NCBI GenBank assembly: GCA_013397935.1
Contig: VZRN01002235.1
Coordinates: forward strand, 1 to 64,000
Direction of reading: 5' to 3'
Length of the DNA stretch: 64,000 bases
From: Dasyornis broadbenti
Taxonomy: Eukaryota; Chordata; Aves; Passeriformes; Dasyornithidae
The notes under the pieces were generated by a model. That model was not told where the DNA came from. It did not search any database and saw nothing but the letters and a program-made list of their open reading frames with translations. Of the stretch, positions 1 to 13,869 are shown in pieces (position 1 is the stretch's first letter; every line of letters starts with the position of its first letter). The translations under genes were made by a program, and so were the position numbers.

Positions 1-20
1 GAAGGAAGGAAGGAAGGAAG
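1..20. repeat. (GAAG)5 tetranucleotide microsatellite, cut by window edge
   Basis: Five perfect GAAG units begin at the first base, so the tract probably continues upstream of the window. It is a simple sequence repeat with no sign of function. Confidence 0.9.
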
Positions 21-1074
21 TTTGCTCTCTCAGGTCATTCCCCTGAGATTCCCACAGATGGTTGTGGACTAATGTTTTTGACTCTACTGTTGTTACTGAT
101 GATGTAATGACAGTTGTGTGCAAAGAATGCAATTTCTTGTATCCTTGTCCTTTCTGTACATGAAATCATTAGGGCATACCTCAAGGCATTATCTTTGATT
201 CCTACATCTTATGTTGGAGAAGTAGTCTGAACTGCACTGGATATCTGATAAGTTACAAATTTGAGGATCACAAACAAATCCTGCTTTCTGAGAAGGAGCC
301 CAGTAAGGACACCTGGTGGGCTCTTCTCCCTTCCTACAAAATCCTGAAAGCTTTACAAAGTTTCAATTAAGAACAATGTCAGATAATTATTATATTTTAC
401 AGATGGCATTGTAATCTATAGTCATTGTACAGTGTGGATGAAGAGTTCAAAGAAGCTGACTCTGAACAGTAGGTGGCCCAGGAAATATGTCTTTAGGTCT
501 TATTAACTGTCAAGAAAAAGACATCTTAGGTCTGCACTTAAGTTTGAAATACTTGAAGGATAGCCCACACAAAATCTTGCTGTTTCCCAATCCCACTGAC
601 ATTAGCATTAGGATGAAGCAGTATGTGAGCAGGTATTCAAAATAATAACAAGAAAACAAATACAATATATTACTTCTGCTAATGTATATGCAGCAAAAAA
701 TATCTCTACCCTTGTGAACCTGCTTTAGTTGAAGTGAAAACCAATGAGGAGGAAGTGAGAGAAAGGATTTTAGAAACAGCAGGAAGTAAAGGTAGCCGGT
801 ATCAAGAAAAATGGACTAAGATATTCTCTGAAAGAATCTTATGGAACTGGTGCAATATAAGGGTGATAAAACACATACATGTAAGAACAGTTAAACCTTT
901 CACAGGTGATGCTACATCACCATGGCATTCTAACATATTGTGTGGAGATTAGTGCTAAAGTTATAGGAATATGATTTCTCCCAGAGAACACAGGAAACTA
1001 ATTCTGCTCATAACAGTTCAATGACTACACTAAGATCTGTTAATTGATTTTGGAATAAAGGCAGAAAATTAAAA
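1..1074. other. AT-rich sequence without recognisable gene
   Basis: After the microsatellite I see no repeat family, RNA gene or plausible exon. One 72-codon ORF on the plus strand at 734-952 has no recognisable motif, and a length like this is expected by chance. The stretch looks like intergenic or intronic DNA. Confidence 0.6.
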
Positions 1075-1948
1075 ATCACAGAATCACAGTGTTGCAGAAA
1101 TGCCAAGTTTGGAAGGGACCTTCAGAGTTCTAATTTTCATGCTCAAATGTGTCACCTAGAGGTGGTTGCTCAGGATGGTTTCCAGACAGCTGTTGGATAT
1201 CTCCAAGGATGAAAATTTCACCACTTCCCTGGGCAACATCTGCCTGTGCTCACTCATCTTCACAGTGATTTAGGGTTGATGTTCAGATGAAGTCTCTGTG
1301 TTTCAGTTTGTGCCCATTGTCTCCGGTCCTGTCACTGAGTGCCACTGGAAAGAGCCTGGCTCTATTTTCTTGGTAGCCTCCCTTAGAGTATGTGAATACA
1401 TTGATGAAATTCCCCTGGACGTTCTTTTCTCAGGTTGAACATTCACAGCACTCCTAGCCATTCCTGCTAGGAAAAATGCTTCTGTCCTTTTAACATCTTG
1501 GTGGGCCTTCTCTTGGCTCTCTCCAGAAGCTCTATGTCTCACCCATACTGAGGAGCCCAGAACAGGACATAGCACTCCAGATGTGCCTCACCAGAGCTGA
1601 GCAGAGGAACAGGATCACCTCCCTCGACCTGCTGGTATTGCTTTTCTGAATGTATCCCAGGATGACTTTCAGTTTTGCAACAGGTCCACCCTGTTGGCCC
1701 ATGTTCAACTTACTGTCCACCAGGATTCCCTGAGCCATTTTCTACAAAGCTGCTTTTCAGTTGAGTGTCCCTCTGTGTATACTGGCTCCTCGGGGTTCTC
1801 CTCTCCAGGTGCAGGACTTTGCACTCAGACTTGTTGAACTTCACGAAATTCCTGTTGGCCCCTCCTCTCAACATGTCAAGCCTGCTTGGATGGCAGCAGA
1901 GCCCTGTGGTATATCAGCCCCTCCTCCCGGTCAGGTGCCACTCGTTTT
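1075..1948 (-). mobile_element. CR1 LINE, 5'-truncated 3' fragment (about 870 bp)
   Basis: The plus strand starts with two ATCACAGA-type units, the reverse complement of the ATTCTGTG direct repeats that end avian CR1 elements, so the element runs on the minus strand with its 3' end at 1075. Next come the typical antisense phrases GGAAGGGACCTTCAGAG, a 'gtgcccattgtctcc' block, 'gagcccagaacaggacat' and, near 1810, 'gtgcaggactttgcactc'. These match the remembered CR1 3' region and C-terminal reverse-transcriptase coding part. It is 5'-truncated near 1948, where similarity fades. The ORFs at 1303-2006 fall inside it and are decayed CR1 sequence, not genes. It is the second longest CR1 piece here and looks old from its many substitutions. 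Confidence 0.9.
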
Positions 1949-4900
1949 TATTATTCTTCTTTGGGTGGAAACAGTTTGTCTCTCAGTTGAATTTTTAAAT
2001 GGATAAAGTGCAATGTGTTTTTTGCAAATGAAATTTTCAGGAACTGTGTAACAGTGTAGATATCCAGACAGACATTATTAGAAAATCTCTAATTTTTCCC
2101 TCACAGAGGGGTATGTACACAGCCCTGTTTGAACCCTGTCTTATCCAGCTTCAGGTAGCATTAGATCCTAAAGCACTTTAGTCACTCGAAAGTATACCGG
2201 AGTTCTCAGAGGAGATACAGTAAAGCTGAGATCACATCATCAGTGACAGAGGGTCAGGAGTAGACAGTTGTAGGAAATACATCTAAGTGCAAGCAACTCC
2301 CAGATATAATATTAAAGGTACAGATGAGAGATGGGAAATCTCAGCTGAAGGTCTGTTTTGCTCTTCCCATCCCACTGCTGTCGACTCTTACTTCTCTGTG
2401 GTATGTTAAATGAGCTGGCAGCTGGGATTACCCTGCTGACCCAGCTCTCCCTTCCTAGTGTTTTCATGAGATGCATGTTTATCAGACCCTGACAAGTTCC
2501 ACTGTCTCAGGAATGCAAGGACAAAGAATAATCTCTGAAGCCTCATGGCAGAGCAAAGCAAATGAAATTAACAGCCAGCAAGACGGAGGACTCTGATGAC
2601 TTTGAAATAAAATGATTAAAAATAGATGTATGCTTTAGAAGTGAACCAAGAAGAAGCAGTCATGATTCAGTGTGAAAGAAAAGATATTCGAGTTGAATGT
2701 TCTACACAAGATACCATTTGCAGACATGACAAAAACATTGTAAAGAATACTAGAAGGAAAACTTATGAATGCTCAGAGTAAAATTCTGTAGCCAGGACAT
2801 ATTCAACATCTAACATTAATGTTAATAATGTTAATGTTGCTAGATATTCTTGATTTTTGGTGATAACTTTACAGATCCCAGAACTGCATGTCCACAATAC
2901 ATTACTTCTCCTGCTCAGTCTCAATTACTTCCTTCTGTTTGTGAATATTCAAATACATCCAATTTCAGTGATATTCTCTAAGAAGGAAGCATCAACTTGA
3001 AGAGCATGGAAAAAAATTGCAAAGTAGATAATCTGTAAATGACAAATTAACCCCAAAAGACTTCCCACTTTATCCTCAGTAGTGAGAATGAAATTGTTCT
3101 CTAAATGCAGTATTTATTCTATTCTTTATATATTAATTTTATAAGAGATCATAATATCTTAATTTCAACTTTTTACAATGGTATCCCACATTACAAACAT
3201 ATATGGCTATCTTTAAATCTTTGATACACTATTACTAAAGAGACATTGATATACATTATTTGACAAATATTTTTCATTGTTTTCTCAATACGTGATATTA
3301 TGTTGTCTAGTATGAAAATTTTCCACTTTAATTTGACCATGACAGCAATACAGATGAAATTTTCCCAGTCACTGGCCACATAGACTGCTGTTAGAACCCT
3401 CAAGATCATCACTCATGTCTCACGGTAGAGCCTGTTTAGTCCTCACCAGAAAGAATCATGGCCTTTCTAATTTTTCTGAATATTTTAAACATGATAAACA
3501 CAGATTTTCACTTCATTTTTATGCTCGATCAGACATTCATTGCTATTACAACTGTGCAAGTATTTTAAGAAATTCAATGTCTGTTTCCTGAAGGTGTGAA
3601 TCAAATTTTTAACATCTGATATCTCTGAAGGTATAGGTACCAATAACTGCCAAGCATCTGGGAGACCATTGATTTTTGGCCATTAAAGGTATTTTTGTAG
3701 CTAGAGCACTTTATAATGAAATTTAATAAGTATTTTCTTCTTTGTGCTGTAGATAGCCTACTTCTTTAGTACTGGATTTTAGAGACAGAAATGGCAAAGC
3801 ACTTTTCCTTCTACTCCTGTGAAGGAAACAACATTTTAAAAGTAGATGAGGTGTGAAGTTCTATTCCAGTGCTCTATATCCACTCTTGGCTTTCATCTAC
3901 ACAGGCAGTTTGGATTGTGTGAAAATATATAAACCCCATTGTGACAAGTGAGAACTACTGCAAGTGCTTTTTAACTTAAATATTTAAGTTAAAGCCTTTG
4001 AAATCTGCTAACGGCAATCTGTATAAAGGGGGAAAAATATTCAGGGAAGTTCAAACTTGAAAGTTTAGAAAAAAATGGAAAAAGTGGGCAGTCCAACCTG
4101 CTTAACCAGCACAGTCCATTTTCCTGTTTCACAGACACCTGTAGAAAGTAGGAAGAGAAGATCAAAACCCCCAGAAGTAACTTTTTTTCATAATTTTGGC
4201 TTTTAGAATGGTTGACGCTTGTTATTGCGTGCAAAACCTTTTATATTCAGCTTTGTCTTCTTTTTGCTAAGCAGATAATGGTGTTGTCTCCTTCAGTGGT
4301 CTACATGGAGGATGTCTAGGTCCTCCAACCCACTCACAGCTCCTAATTTTAATCTCACATCCATCCCATTCATGCTAATTTCAATCCCCATGATAACAAG
4401 TCATCAACCAATTGTTGTCTTCATGTTCCTTATCTTTCCTGGAAAATGAGAGCAGGCCTGCTCATGACCACCCCTTGGACTCTTGTCCAAGGACTCTCTC
4501 TGCTCTTTTCACAGAACACTGAACCAAAGCTGGGGAAAATTAATAATGGCTTAATAGTTAATTAATAGTTGTAGAGGGTGCCAAAGGCTCATGCAATCCC
4601 TTTTGTCCTAATGATTCCTGTCTTTCTCTCTTTACCTGTAACCCGACATTTGAATGCTCATTCCTCAACTCAAATTATCTCTTCCAAAAAAAATCTAAGA
4701 ATAAACAGCAGTTCTCATTCTGTATTTATTTTTGTCTTGCGCTCTCAGTTCACACTTTGCTTTTCTAAGTTCATTGACCACATGAATATTCTTATATCTA
4801 TTCCTTAATCTGTTACAACATATAGGGAAAAACCGTAGTCTTTTCTCTGTCTGACCCTTTTAATAGCCCAAAGGTGGATTTAGGATACCCCAAAAAAAGA

Positions 4901-6899
4901 CAGTAAGGATCTCTATTTTTCTGACTATGCCTATCCTGCCTACAAGTCTTCTTACCAACCTTTTCACTCCCTACTTTTAATTTACACATCTAAAGTTTGC
5001 CTTCAAAATGGAGATCCCCTCATTTGCACAGCTTTTCTGTGCTTTGTCTCCCTCTGTCATTTCCTTGTACTTTTTCCAGCCTGTTCAGCATCATATTCCC
5101 CACTCATTCAGGTCTGTTTCATACCGCAGTTCTTTTCAAATCATTCAACAAAATTTTCTGCTCTGAAGTATTTCATTTTCAGTAGGTTTTCCTAATAATG
5201 TAAAGACAGATGAATTTAAAAAAAGAGGTACAGAAAACCACATGGGTGACTTAATCACTTAACTGTTTTCTTTTTCATGGTACCCTTCTCCTTGCTGTTT
5301 TCACATATGTTTCTAACTAACATAATATTTATTCACTTTTCCAATGTATCTACTTACAAACACTGCATATCATCCCTTCCTCCTAAAAATTTTATTCTTC
5401 ACATATAAAGCACAGTTAACTGAACTGGTATAGTTTTCCATCTAGTCTGTTGACTGTGTTAATTTCTATCGATGTTGCTTATTTTAGGAAAGAAAAAGTG
5501 AATAATCTTTGGCAGATTTTTCTAATAAGTAAATCTCAGCTGCCCTAAGCTTATAATAATTTGCACAGTAATGTATTCTGTAGATTTAAAGGAGAGTGTT
5601 CTAATATGATTAGAATTGACTCGTTTTTAGGTACGCTATAGCTGTGCTAATTTGTATGAGCAGGGGGCACAATCAAAGGATAGGTTACTTGGACAGATTG
5701 CCCTTGTTTTCCAGTGTTCCTTGACTTTTGAAAATAGCCCCTGGAGATGGGATGAAGCTTTTCAGCAGGGGCAACAAACTAGCAGGGCAATCTGAGTAAC
5801 AGAGTATGGAGTGGGAAAGAACTAAAGGGGGAAGGAAAGACCAAAAAGAGATTTCCACTACCACCTTTCAGAGCAAAGTGGTCTTTTCAAAGGTTAAATT
5901 TTAAGTGAAAAGAGAAAAATAGTTTTTTCTCTACAACTCTACACAAGTTGTTACAGATTTTTATACACACCACAATCCAAGAAACCTGTATTTCTTAGTA
6001 CAACTATGTTTTTAAGTAATTTTTCAGTCTATACAATTTTTTTTGAGCTTGTACTATATGTTATTCTTCAGAAAGGGTCATTCAATTTCCCAGCCTTTGA
6101 ATAACACATTTGCTACAGGCTTACTACCAAAAGAAATGCTTCTGTCCTATTATCATAGTTTCTAAATGTGCAGACCCTCTGGAATGTAGAGCTGAAAGAC
6201 CCACAATCTGTTTCCATATTATCAAATAAAAAAAAAAAAATAGATATCAAAAATAAAGGCCCACTACTTTTCAGTGAAATAGTTTTGGCTCTCATTTTGC
6301 TTGCGAAATTGCAATTAACTGGTTACATTTAGGAGTTTGGATTCTAGTTCTAAGTCTCTTTTTTAGTTTAATTTCTAGAAAGCAAAATGGATAAAATAGA
6401 GGAGTAATCTGCATATATCACTTTTTGATAAAACTGATATCTACATAAATGTATACATATCGACAAATATTTATAAAATCAATTGCAAGTACACAGCTAT
6501 TTTAAAAATATTCTTAACTATGGTGAGATTTATAGCAATTTTCTCCACTTATTAAAATACTGAGAGAAATATAGATTATTTTTACCAATAAGTCTGTGAG
6601 TAAATAGCAATTTAACTCTGTTTCCCTAATTTATCCTCTTTTGTCGCTCAGTCTGAAGCAACTCAAATGAAGAGCGGCCATTTAGAGAGACTCCAGTTTC
6701 AATAAGGAAAAAAAAATTACTACACAGACTTAAATGCAGTGATATCCAGATTTTATTTACAGCCACTGATATGGCTCAGGGTATTCTATTTAAAACACCA
6801 CTAGTGGCAGACCTTCTGCCTGTCTAACAGCCTATACAGGGATTGTGTGTAGGAAAAAAAAAAGACACCAAGCCATTAACCCAAAAAAAAAGGAGACCT
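1949..6899. other. Non-coding AT-rich DNA, no gene seen
   Basis: There is no clear transposon and no ORF above about 80 codons. Local curiosities are an AT-rich self-complementary stretch near 2812-2838 (AACATTAATGTT followed by a similar unit) and an A-run near 6228-6240. A polypyrimidine-rich patch at 4985-5180 is open for 62 codons but has the biased composition of low-complexity DNA. I would annotate nothing coding. Confidence 0.55.
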
Positions 6900-7600
6900 G
6901 ATCTTCAGCCATTCCCTTTATGGGATCTCATAGTAAATTCTCAGGCTTCTATAAATACACCAACAGGCTAAATACCTGTTTGATGCCAGAGGAATATGCT
7001 GGTGTTTCAAGTTCACACAGCCTGCAGAAAAATGTAGGAAGAAGATCCAACGGCAACAGACTGGAAAGCCCAGCTCCCTGGTTCTGCCACAGCACAGCTG
7101 AGCCACACAGGGAGAAGCCTCCCTCTCCTTGGTTGGGTCAGAGGACACCTCAGGCTGCACAGGTGAACAAATAGAAGTGGGCTGCAGCTATAGCAAAAAG
7201 GAAGGAGGAAGGGAAATTTTGGAAAGGGAAAGCTCTGAAGCCTACAAAACTTACAGCGAGCTGTTGGAGTAGGTTCATGAGCACCACTGTGGATCTGTTC
7301 AAATGCCTGGGCACTTGGATGAGCTTTTGGACCATTTGGACAGCTCTCAAAACTTTGACTACTGATCTGAGCTATGTCTGTTGACTTTTGTCCACTGCCT
7401 GTGCCAGTGCTGTGGAGAGCAAGGCTTGGCAGGGGATGAACTGACAACAGAGCAGGCTAGCTCTGGCCTTCACATTAACACATCCTGTGCTTTGGCATCA
7501 TACAGCATTCCTAGAGTGGGAGTTTTGGGAAGAGACACTTTGTGCTGCTTGCCAGATGGGACTCAGAGGGTTTAAAAAAAAAGCGTGAAAAACCACATGC
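6900..7600. other. GC-richer patch with chance ORFs
   Basis: Base composition rises compared with the surroundings and both strands stay open for a while. The longest is a 144-codon minus ORF at 7013-7447, the longest open frame in the window. Its product is Ser/Pro/Leu-rich with no recognisable domain, and it overlaps open frames in the other phases, which is typical of stop-poor composition. It could be a fragment of an untranslated exon or unknown repeat; I cannot assign it. Confidence 0.4.
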
Positions 7601-10600
7601 AAATAAACAGACTGGTAAAAAAATGTGAATGAGGGAATTTGTTTGGGTTGAGAAACCCCCTTCATCCTGCTCTTTCCTCTGACTTTAAATTAATAATCAT
7701 ACCTTTTTTAAAAAAAACAAGGCAGAAAGATGTCTCTGAAAACAGTTGTTTCCACAAAAAGACAAAAATTGAGGTTTTACATCAAACACAATAGACAGGA
7801 AACACAACTCGGCCACTTTACAAAAGAGACACCCCTAAACTGAAGCCTATAGAACTTAGCAGTTTTACTAGTGGGGATTATTTGGCAAGAAAGTGTATGA
7901 AATAATATGTTTCACTTTCCAGGACTAGTAGATGGAATTAACGGGATACTAAGTACAGCTGTGACCAAGCTAGACTGGGATCTTTCCCGTGTATCTGCCT
8001 GTCAATGTATTCTTTTTTTACCTGCATTCCATCTTAGTGCCATGAGACTAAAATAGATGTCACATGTAAGGCAGTCATGTCTTTTGGTTCATTGAAGCAC
8101 CCTAACCACTGCCCTCATGCAGCTAGACAGAGTTGTGCGTCACTTCTGCAGAATGCTTGGCACAGAACTTCACACAAGAGGTAGAACGGGCTTTTTATTT
8201 TTTCTTTCCCCCCCTGGTGTAAAACTAAACACACAGGTATTTTCTCTCCACTTCACAGCTCTTTGTCCAGGCTTCAGTGTATGGAGCTCAAAACCCACTG
8301 CTGTGTCCTGTAGCAGCTATCAAGCTAAATTTGCCTGTCATAAGCTTACCCTGCTAACAGACACTGTCACCCATGGTCTGCCCTTTGGGTTGCATGACTG
8401 TGTGCTGACCCTTGCCATGGATCCATGGTAAAGGCATAGCTAAAAACAGCACAGATCAGTTGTGCTGGTCAAATAAGCAACTACAATATGAAACAGGAAA
8501 AATATGATCAGTAGAAGAAGGGGAAAGGGTGGCATAGAATTGCATAAAACTTTGGAGGACATGAAAAATAAATACTGGTTTTTTTCTTATCAAAGCTGTA
8601 TATTTGTGGAACTGGCTGGTTTGAGCACTCATTTTAACTTATACGATTCCTATTTTAAAGAGAATAAAACTGGGTGGGGTGGGCTTTGTAATCATAATTT
8701 CATGTGCACTCAGGCTAGCAAATGAGTGACAAAAGTGTTATACAGTATTTAGATAAGCAGCTGAGGGGAGACAAAAATTGCAACTCTGTTTGCTAGGTTT
8801 GTTATGACATTGTGGTTTTCTGGAACAGAAATTTTCACACACATCCTGGCTTTTTCCACAAATGAAAATCAGAGGTTTCTGAGCTTTGTCTGAGTCTTAA
8901 CAATTATTTTTACTGTGGAATAATGTAACTTTGAAAACGAAGTCTTATAATAAAATCCTTCGAATTATTTTTTACCTGGCTGTAGGATGTGTGGCTTTCT
9001 GGGACGATAGGACTCTATTACACATATTCAGAAAAAAACACTTGAAATGATTCTGTGACCTAGATACAGGCAACATATTAAAAGAACCCCAAGAATGCAA
9101 CGTCCCATTGTATAGCAAGAAATACAGTTTAACTTCAAGTGCTCCCATCCAAATTAAAGTCTTTTTCCAGAAAGCATTTCATCCTGTTTCAGAATGCAAT
9201 ACACAGAAGCACTTTTGCATGCTGTGTAGCAATCAGAATTGTACCGTAAGGGTGCAAGTCAGTTTAAGGAACATTAAATGAGATTAAATCTTTTCAAATA
9301 TCTATGAAGGCAGGAACATATCTATACACACATATCTATAACATATATACTACATATCATAGAGATACTAAGAGCATATACCTTCTCCTTTTTCCCCCCA
9401 GTGACTCAATACATGATTAGACACAATAAAAACCTTGCCTCATGAAACTGATGCATTTGAGAAGATTGTCAGTGATAGCTGTGCAGAGATATATACCCTA
9501 CAAAAGCATGCAATTCTCCCAAGTTTGCTCTCATAAAAGATTTATTTCTATCATAAACCATCACCTGTCTCTTGGTCCTCTGACATTACAATGCTGTCAC
9601 ATTCAGCACAGTGGGGTGGCTGGTGTGTTTTCTTTTTTGCAAATATGAAGATTGACAAGCAGTTGACAGTGCTAAAGAACAAGATATGACCAAATACATA
9701 ACATTTGTATCGGATGAATAGCTACTGCAAAGAAAGCATAAACTCTCCTTTTTTAACCTTTGAAAATACTCATACAGAGAATAAACCAAATAAATGTGAT
9801 GTACATAAAAAGAATGTGGACAGGTCTTCTTACCATAAACTACTTCCGAATTGTCACTATAATTTAGTACTTTCTTCTCTTCTTCAGTTTTTCTCTTGCT
9901 GCTCACTGTCCATTTTATCTTGCTGACATACATTGTTTTTCAGAACAAAGACAGTTTTTGTACTGCCTCCTCAGCATCTAGCTGGTGGTGAATCCCTGCT
10001 TTGACAGTACCTGTCGCTATTAACTGTGGAGGAAATTTAGGTGCCTTATTTGATCCACTTAATTGTACCTAAGCAAGAGACTAAAGTGGAATGGACATTA
10101 TAAATACCCCACAATGTGTCCTCTGCTCTGAAAGTTGTCATGAGACGTTGTTGATTGTGGTCCTGATTTTTTTTGCCTACATTCATTATGAAGGAGAATA
10201 TTAATGACAGAGTATTTATACAGATGTCTCCTTATCATGACCTTCTTTATCCGTAACAGTCCTGGCAATCTAGTCTCCAGGGGTTTGCATAACCTAGTAA
10301 GAGCAGATGGATTTCCTTTACAACTGAGGGTCAAAGGTAAAGAAGCATGTTCTTAGATGTGTCACTACATGAATTAAAATGTAGTAATGAATTTGTGGTG
10401 TACTCTGTGACTTTATGTTAGACCTTGACCTTAATATCACATTTAACTGAGCACAATCATAGGTCACAAATTAGAAAGGCTTAAGCAATCTTCTGCTCTA
10501 TCAAGGGAACCCAATTTAATCAGATCTGATTTAATATTCTGCTCAGAGTTTAGGGAGCACTAGACTAATATTACTAAGAAAGAAAGTGTCACCATAGTTA

Positions 10601-13600
10601 CACTCGTGCTGCAGAAGAACAAAGAGGCATTGGGGGGCAATTCCAGCATTTTGCAGAAGCTTGAAGTCAAGCATAAGCATTTTTTTAGTGTTTTCTTTTT
10701 TTTTTTTTTTTTTTTTGTAAGATCGTGGATTTGGGGTTTTTTTCTTTTTTTGAGAATGGCTCTTTGAAACCCATCTAATACCAACTGTTTGCTACATCAT
10801 AATTACAAAGAATTGCCTCATTGCAGTAATGTGTTTCATCACTCACCGGGAGAACACCTGTGGAGAGACAAGCCTTCCATATCGAAAAGCACACAAAAGA
10901 GCAGGAGTGAACATGTCATGCAGAGCTGGCAGCTCAAAGCACGACCTTAGAAGGAAATGCAGAGAGACCCTGAGTAGCTGAGAGTGGAAGTAGAGGCGCA
11001 GAGTGACTTCATGCCTCTGAAAGTGGCAGCATGGAACAAGTACTGTCATCTAATCGTACCGATCCAAACCCCATTCCTTTACAAAAGCAAAGGAGGAAAG
11101 AAGAGAAAGTGAGGATAAAGCATGTCAACAGCAGGGTCACGACTTATGTGCAGCCCTGCTTTTTTTCAGGTGGACTATGACATCTGCAGATGTATTCATA
11201 ATTGTTCACTTAGGACTACACTTACACAAACATGCATCATGCACACAAGCTTCTTCTCATCTGAGACAAACAACGCCTGCCAAAATACAAGACTGCACAG
11301 AAAATAAAATTCGCCAGAAGTGTGAAAGTACACTTCACACAGTGCATAGGAGTAGAGAAGTCTGCTCTACAGGGCTTTAGATTAGAATAACAAGCTAATC
11401 AATTTGCTGATTTATCTTTCCTTAAATATGCATGTAGATAAAGTGTAGGGTACAGATACAAACTGAACACATCTGATAGATCCAGCTACTTTATGAAGTA
11501 AAATAAGTACTCGTAGTTCACTTCCACATCTTCTCCAAGTCTGCTGCTTAAACACTGATTTTCTTATTTAAAACTAGTCAGGTTTACCGTATCAAATTAC
11601 ATTACTTGAAAGTGTCAGGTGAAAATAAACTGATTGTTACCTACCAAAGAAATCCTGAGTTTGTGTCCAATAATTTAATTTTCACCTATTCTCAGGAAAC
11701 ACTATTTTTGCTTTTCTTTCTCCTTTAAACAAGGTGATTAACACTGAATCATTCCAGTATGATAAAAATGAGTTTGCAGTGCTGAAACAATCCTACACGC
11801 GTTAGTGGTGCTCTAAAATAAAGCTACAATATGTTCTATCTTAAAAATTATGTTGAAAATAGAAAATACTGATCTTACCTCAGAAAGCCCATGCAGATAA
11901 ATGTCCCAGAAAGACATTGGAATTTGTGTCTATAATTCTTGCTTATTTTAAGATCTTGTTAAACTTTTGTAAGACCTTCACTGTTTGCATTTTGTCTGTT
12001 CTAGATACTAGATCTATAATTTCATAGAAAGGATGAAATATGATGACTAAAAAAGGCAAATCAAACTTTTGCCACTTACTGTTTTAGAACATTTTAGAAG
12101 AGTCATTTGGAAAATATATAAACTGGAGTGTGATACTACAGAATAACCCTACTTATATACAAAATCATACAACACCTAAAAAACATTTGCATTGAAAAGG
12201 CCAGATTAACATTTTGCAAATGAAATACCACAGTACATCAGATCAATATAAATCATGTGCCCAACTACATACTTCCCTTGGCTGTATATCAATATAAAAG
12301 CAATTTGTCAATTTTAAAGTTAATGCTGAAATGGTTTAAAGACGAACACAGAAACCCATTTTCCCTAATTGAGACAAACTTGATATGTCAACAAATAACA
12401 TATTAAATGAAATAAAAAGGAGATCTTCTAATAATTTAGCTTGAGTCAACACCATTGGAATAAGCCTGTAATTAAGGAAAAATGAAAGCTGCCTCTTTCC
12501 TATGTTTTTTTACTATTTATTTTGGCACACCTAAATATAACTATTGCCATTTGTGCATGGGAGGGAGGAAAAGGAGTCATTGTCAATACATAGGGAGCTC
12601 TATCTCAGCAAAGTAACTGCACAACATTTTACCAAAAAGCGTGATGAACCTAAGTTTCCTGCAATCTTCTTAAATCTCCAGAATTCAGAGATACTTGACA
12701 GTAAATCAAGACAGTGCAGTAATTTAAGGTAAAACTAGGAAATAGGTGGAGAATCATTGAGTTAAAAGCAGGGAGAGTTGCTTTCTTAATTTTATTTATT
12801 GCTTTTGCAGTTAAGACTGTTTGCAAAACCTCTCAAGTAGCTATTCTCCTGACAATAGTCAAATTCAGTGAGAACCTAGAACCTCTGAGAAAAGGAGGAC
12901 TGTAAGAAGTTGCAGTTTTCATTGTGGAATGAAACTATCTACATTAGACAAATTTCACACAGTTAAAAAACGCTAACCATTTCCAGTCTACGTTACTGGG
13001 ATTCAGCTGCAACTTACTTTAATTCTCTTTTCCCAGCCTTTATCTAATGATTCATAAAAGAAATCATCCAGGTCAAGAGGCTGCACATCTGGATTGGCAT
13101 ATTTTCAAAACCAGAGCGTCTTTGAGAGGCAGGAATAAAAAAAGAACTTGCTAAGCATGCTACACTGTCCTTTATTCTCACAGCTACAAACTGGATTTCA
13201 ACCTAGTTTTCAATGCTTGAGTTACGGCTGTTTTTGGAAGAAGTAACAAACACCTCAGTGCAACAGATTTCTTCCCAGTGCTTTCCCTTCCTACCAGCTC
13301 TTAATATTTCCTTCCAGCTAAGCACATTTCCCAATGCTTACCTTTGTAATCCTGCATTTTCAAAGTGTCCTATTCACTTATCAAAAAAAAAAGAGATCTC
13401 AAAATACTTTCATTGACAATACAAAAGATGGTTGCTACTTACTGATGGGTTTGGTAACAGAATTATAAAGATGTACTCTAACTAGAAATGAAGAATAACA
13501 TAGAAAAGAAGAATAATGCTGTTTTGCCCAAATGGGTTTCCGTAAATTAATATTCACAGATTCAAAACCGCACATCACAGTTCCTAAGCCTTTCGAAGCT

Positions 13601-13869
13601 GATACCATTTGTTTCCATTTCTCTGGTAGGTCTCAATTTGTTTACACCAACTAAAAAAACCCAACCCAATCCAAAACCTCCAGACTGCACACAATGGAGG
13701 TAAGACTTCAAAGCTCCAGTCTGCCTTACCTCTGCAGTGTTTTTCTCTCTTTTTATTATATTGCTGCCTATTTTGTTTCTGTTAATGTTTGAGGACAGGC
13801 CCTGACCCTTTCTACTTGAAGCAGAGGACACAATAAATAACAGAATATGTGTTTACTCCTTTATCTCAT
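7601..13869. other. Non-coding AT-rich DNA, no gene seen
   Basis: This is single-copy-looking sequence with short homopolymer runs. ORFs are all below about 120 codons and have no family motifs. The minus ORF at 10560-10784 is created by a poly-T tract that reads as poly-lysine. The ORFs at 9586-9933 and 11122-11380 look like chance. Confidence 0.55.
10696..10716. repeat. T21 homopolymer tract
   Basis: An uninterrupted run of 21 T follows a TTTTC, with further T-rich sequence on both sides. No LINE or SINE body is visible next to it, so it need not be a retroposon tail. Length is likely polymorphic and error-prone. Confidence 0.9.

Noticed and set aside
7013..7447. 144-codon minus-strand ORF, the longest open frame in the window
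   Set aside because: Ser/Pro/Leu-rich, no domain, other phases open at the same place, and no splice or promoter context.
9586..9933. 115-codon minus ORF
   Set aside because: No motif, AT-rich codons, overlapped by a plus-strand ORF over most of its length.
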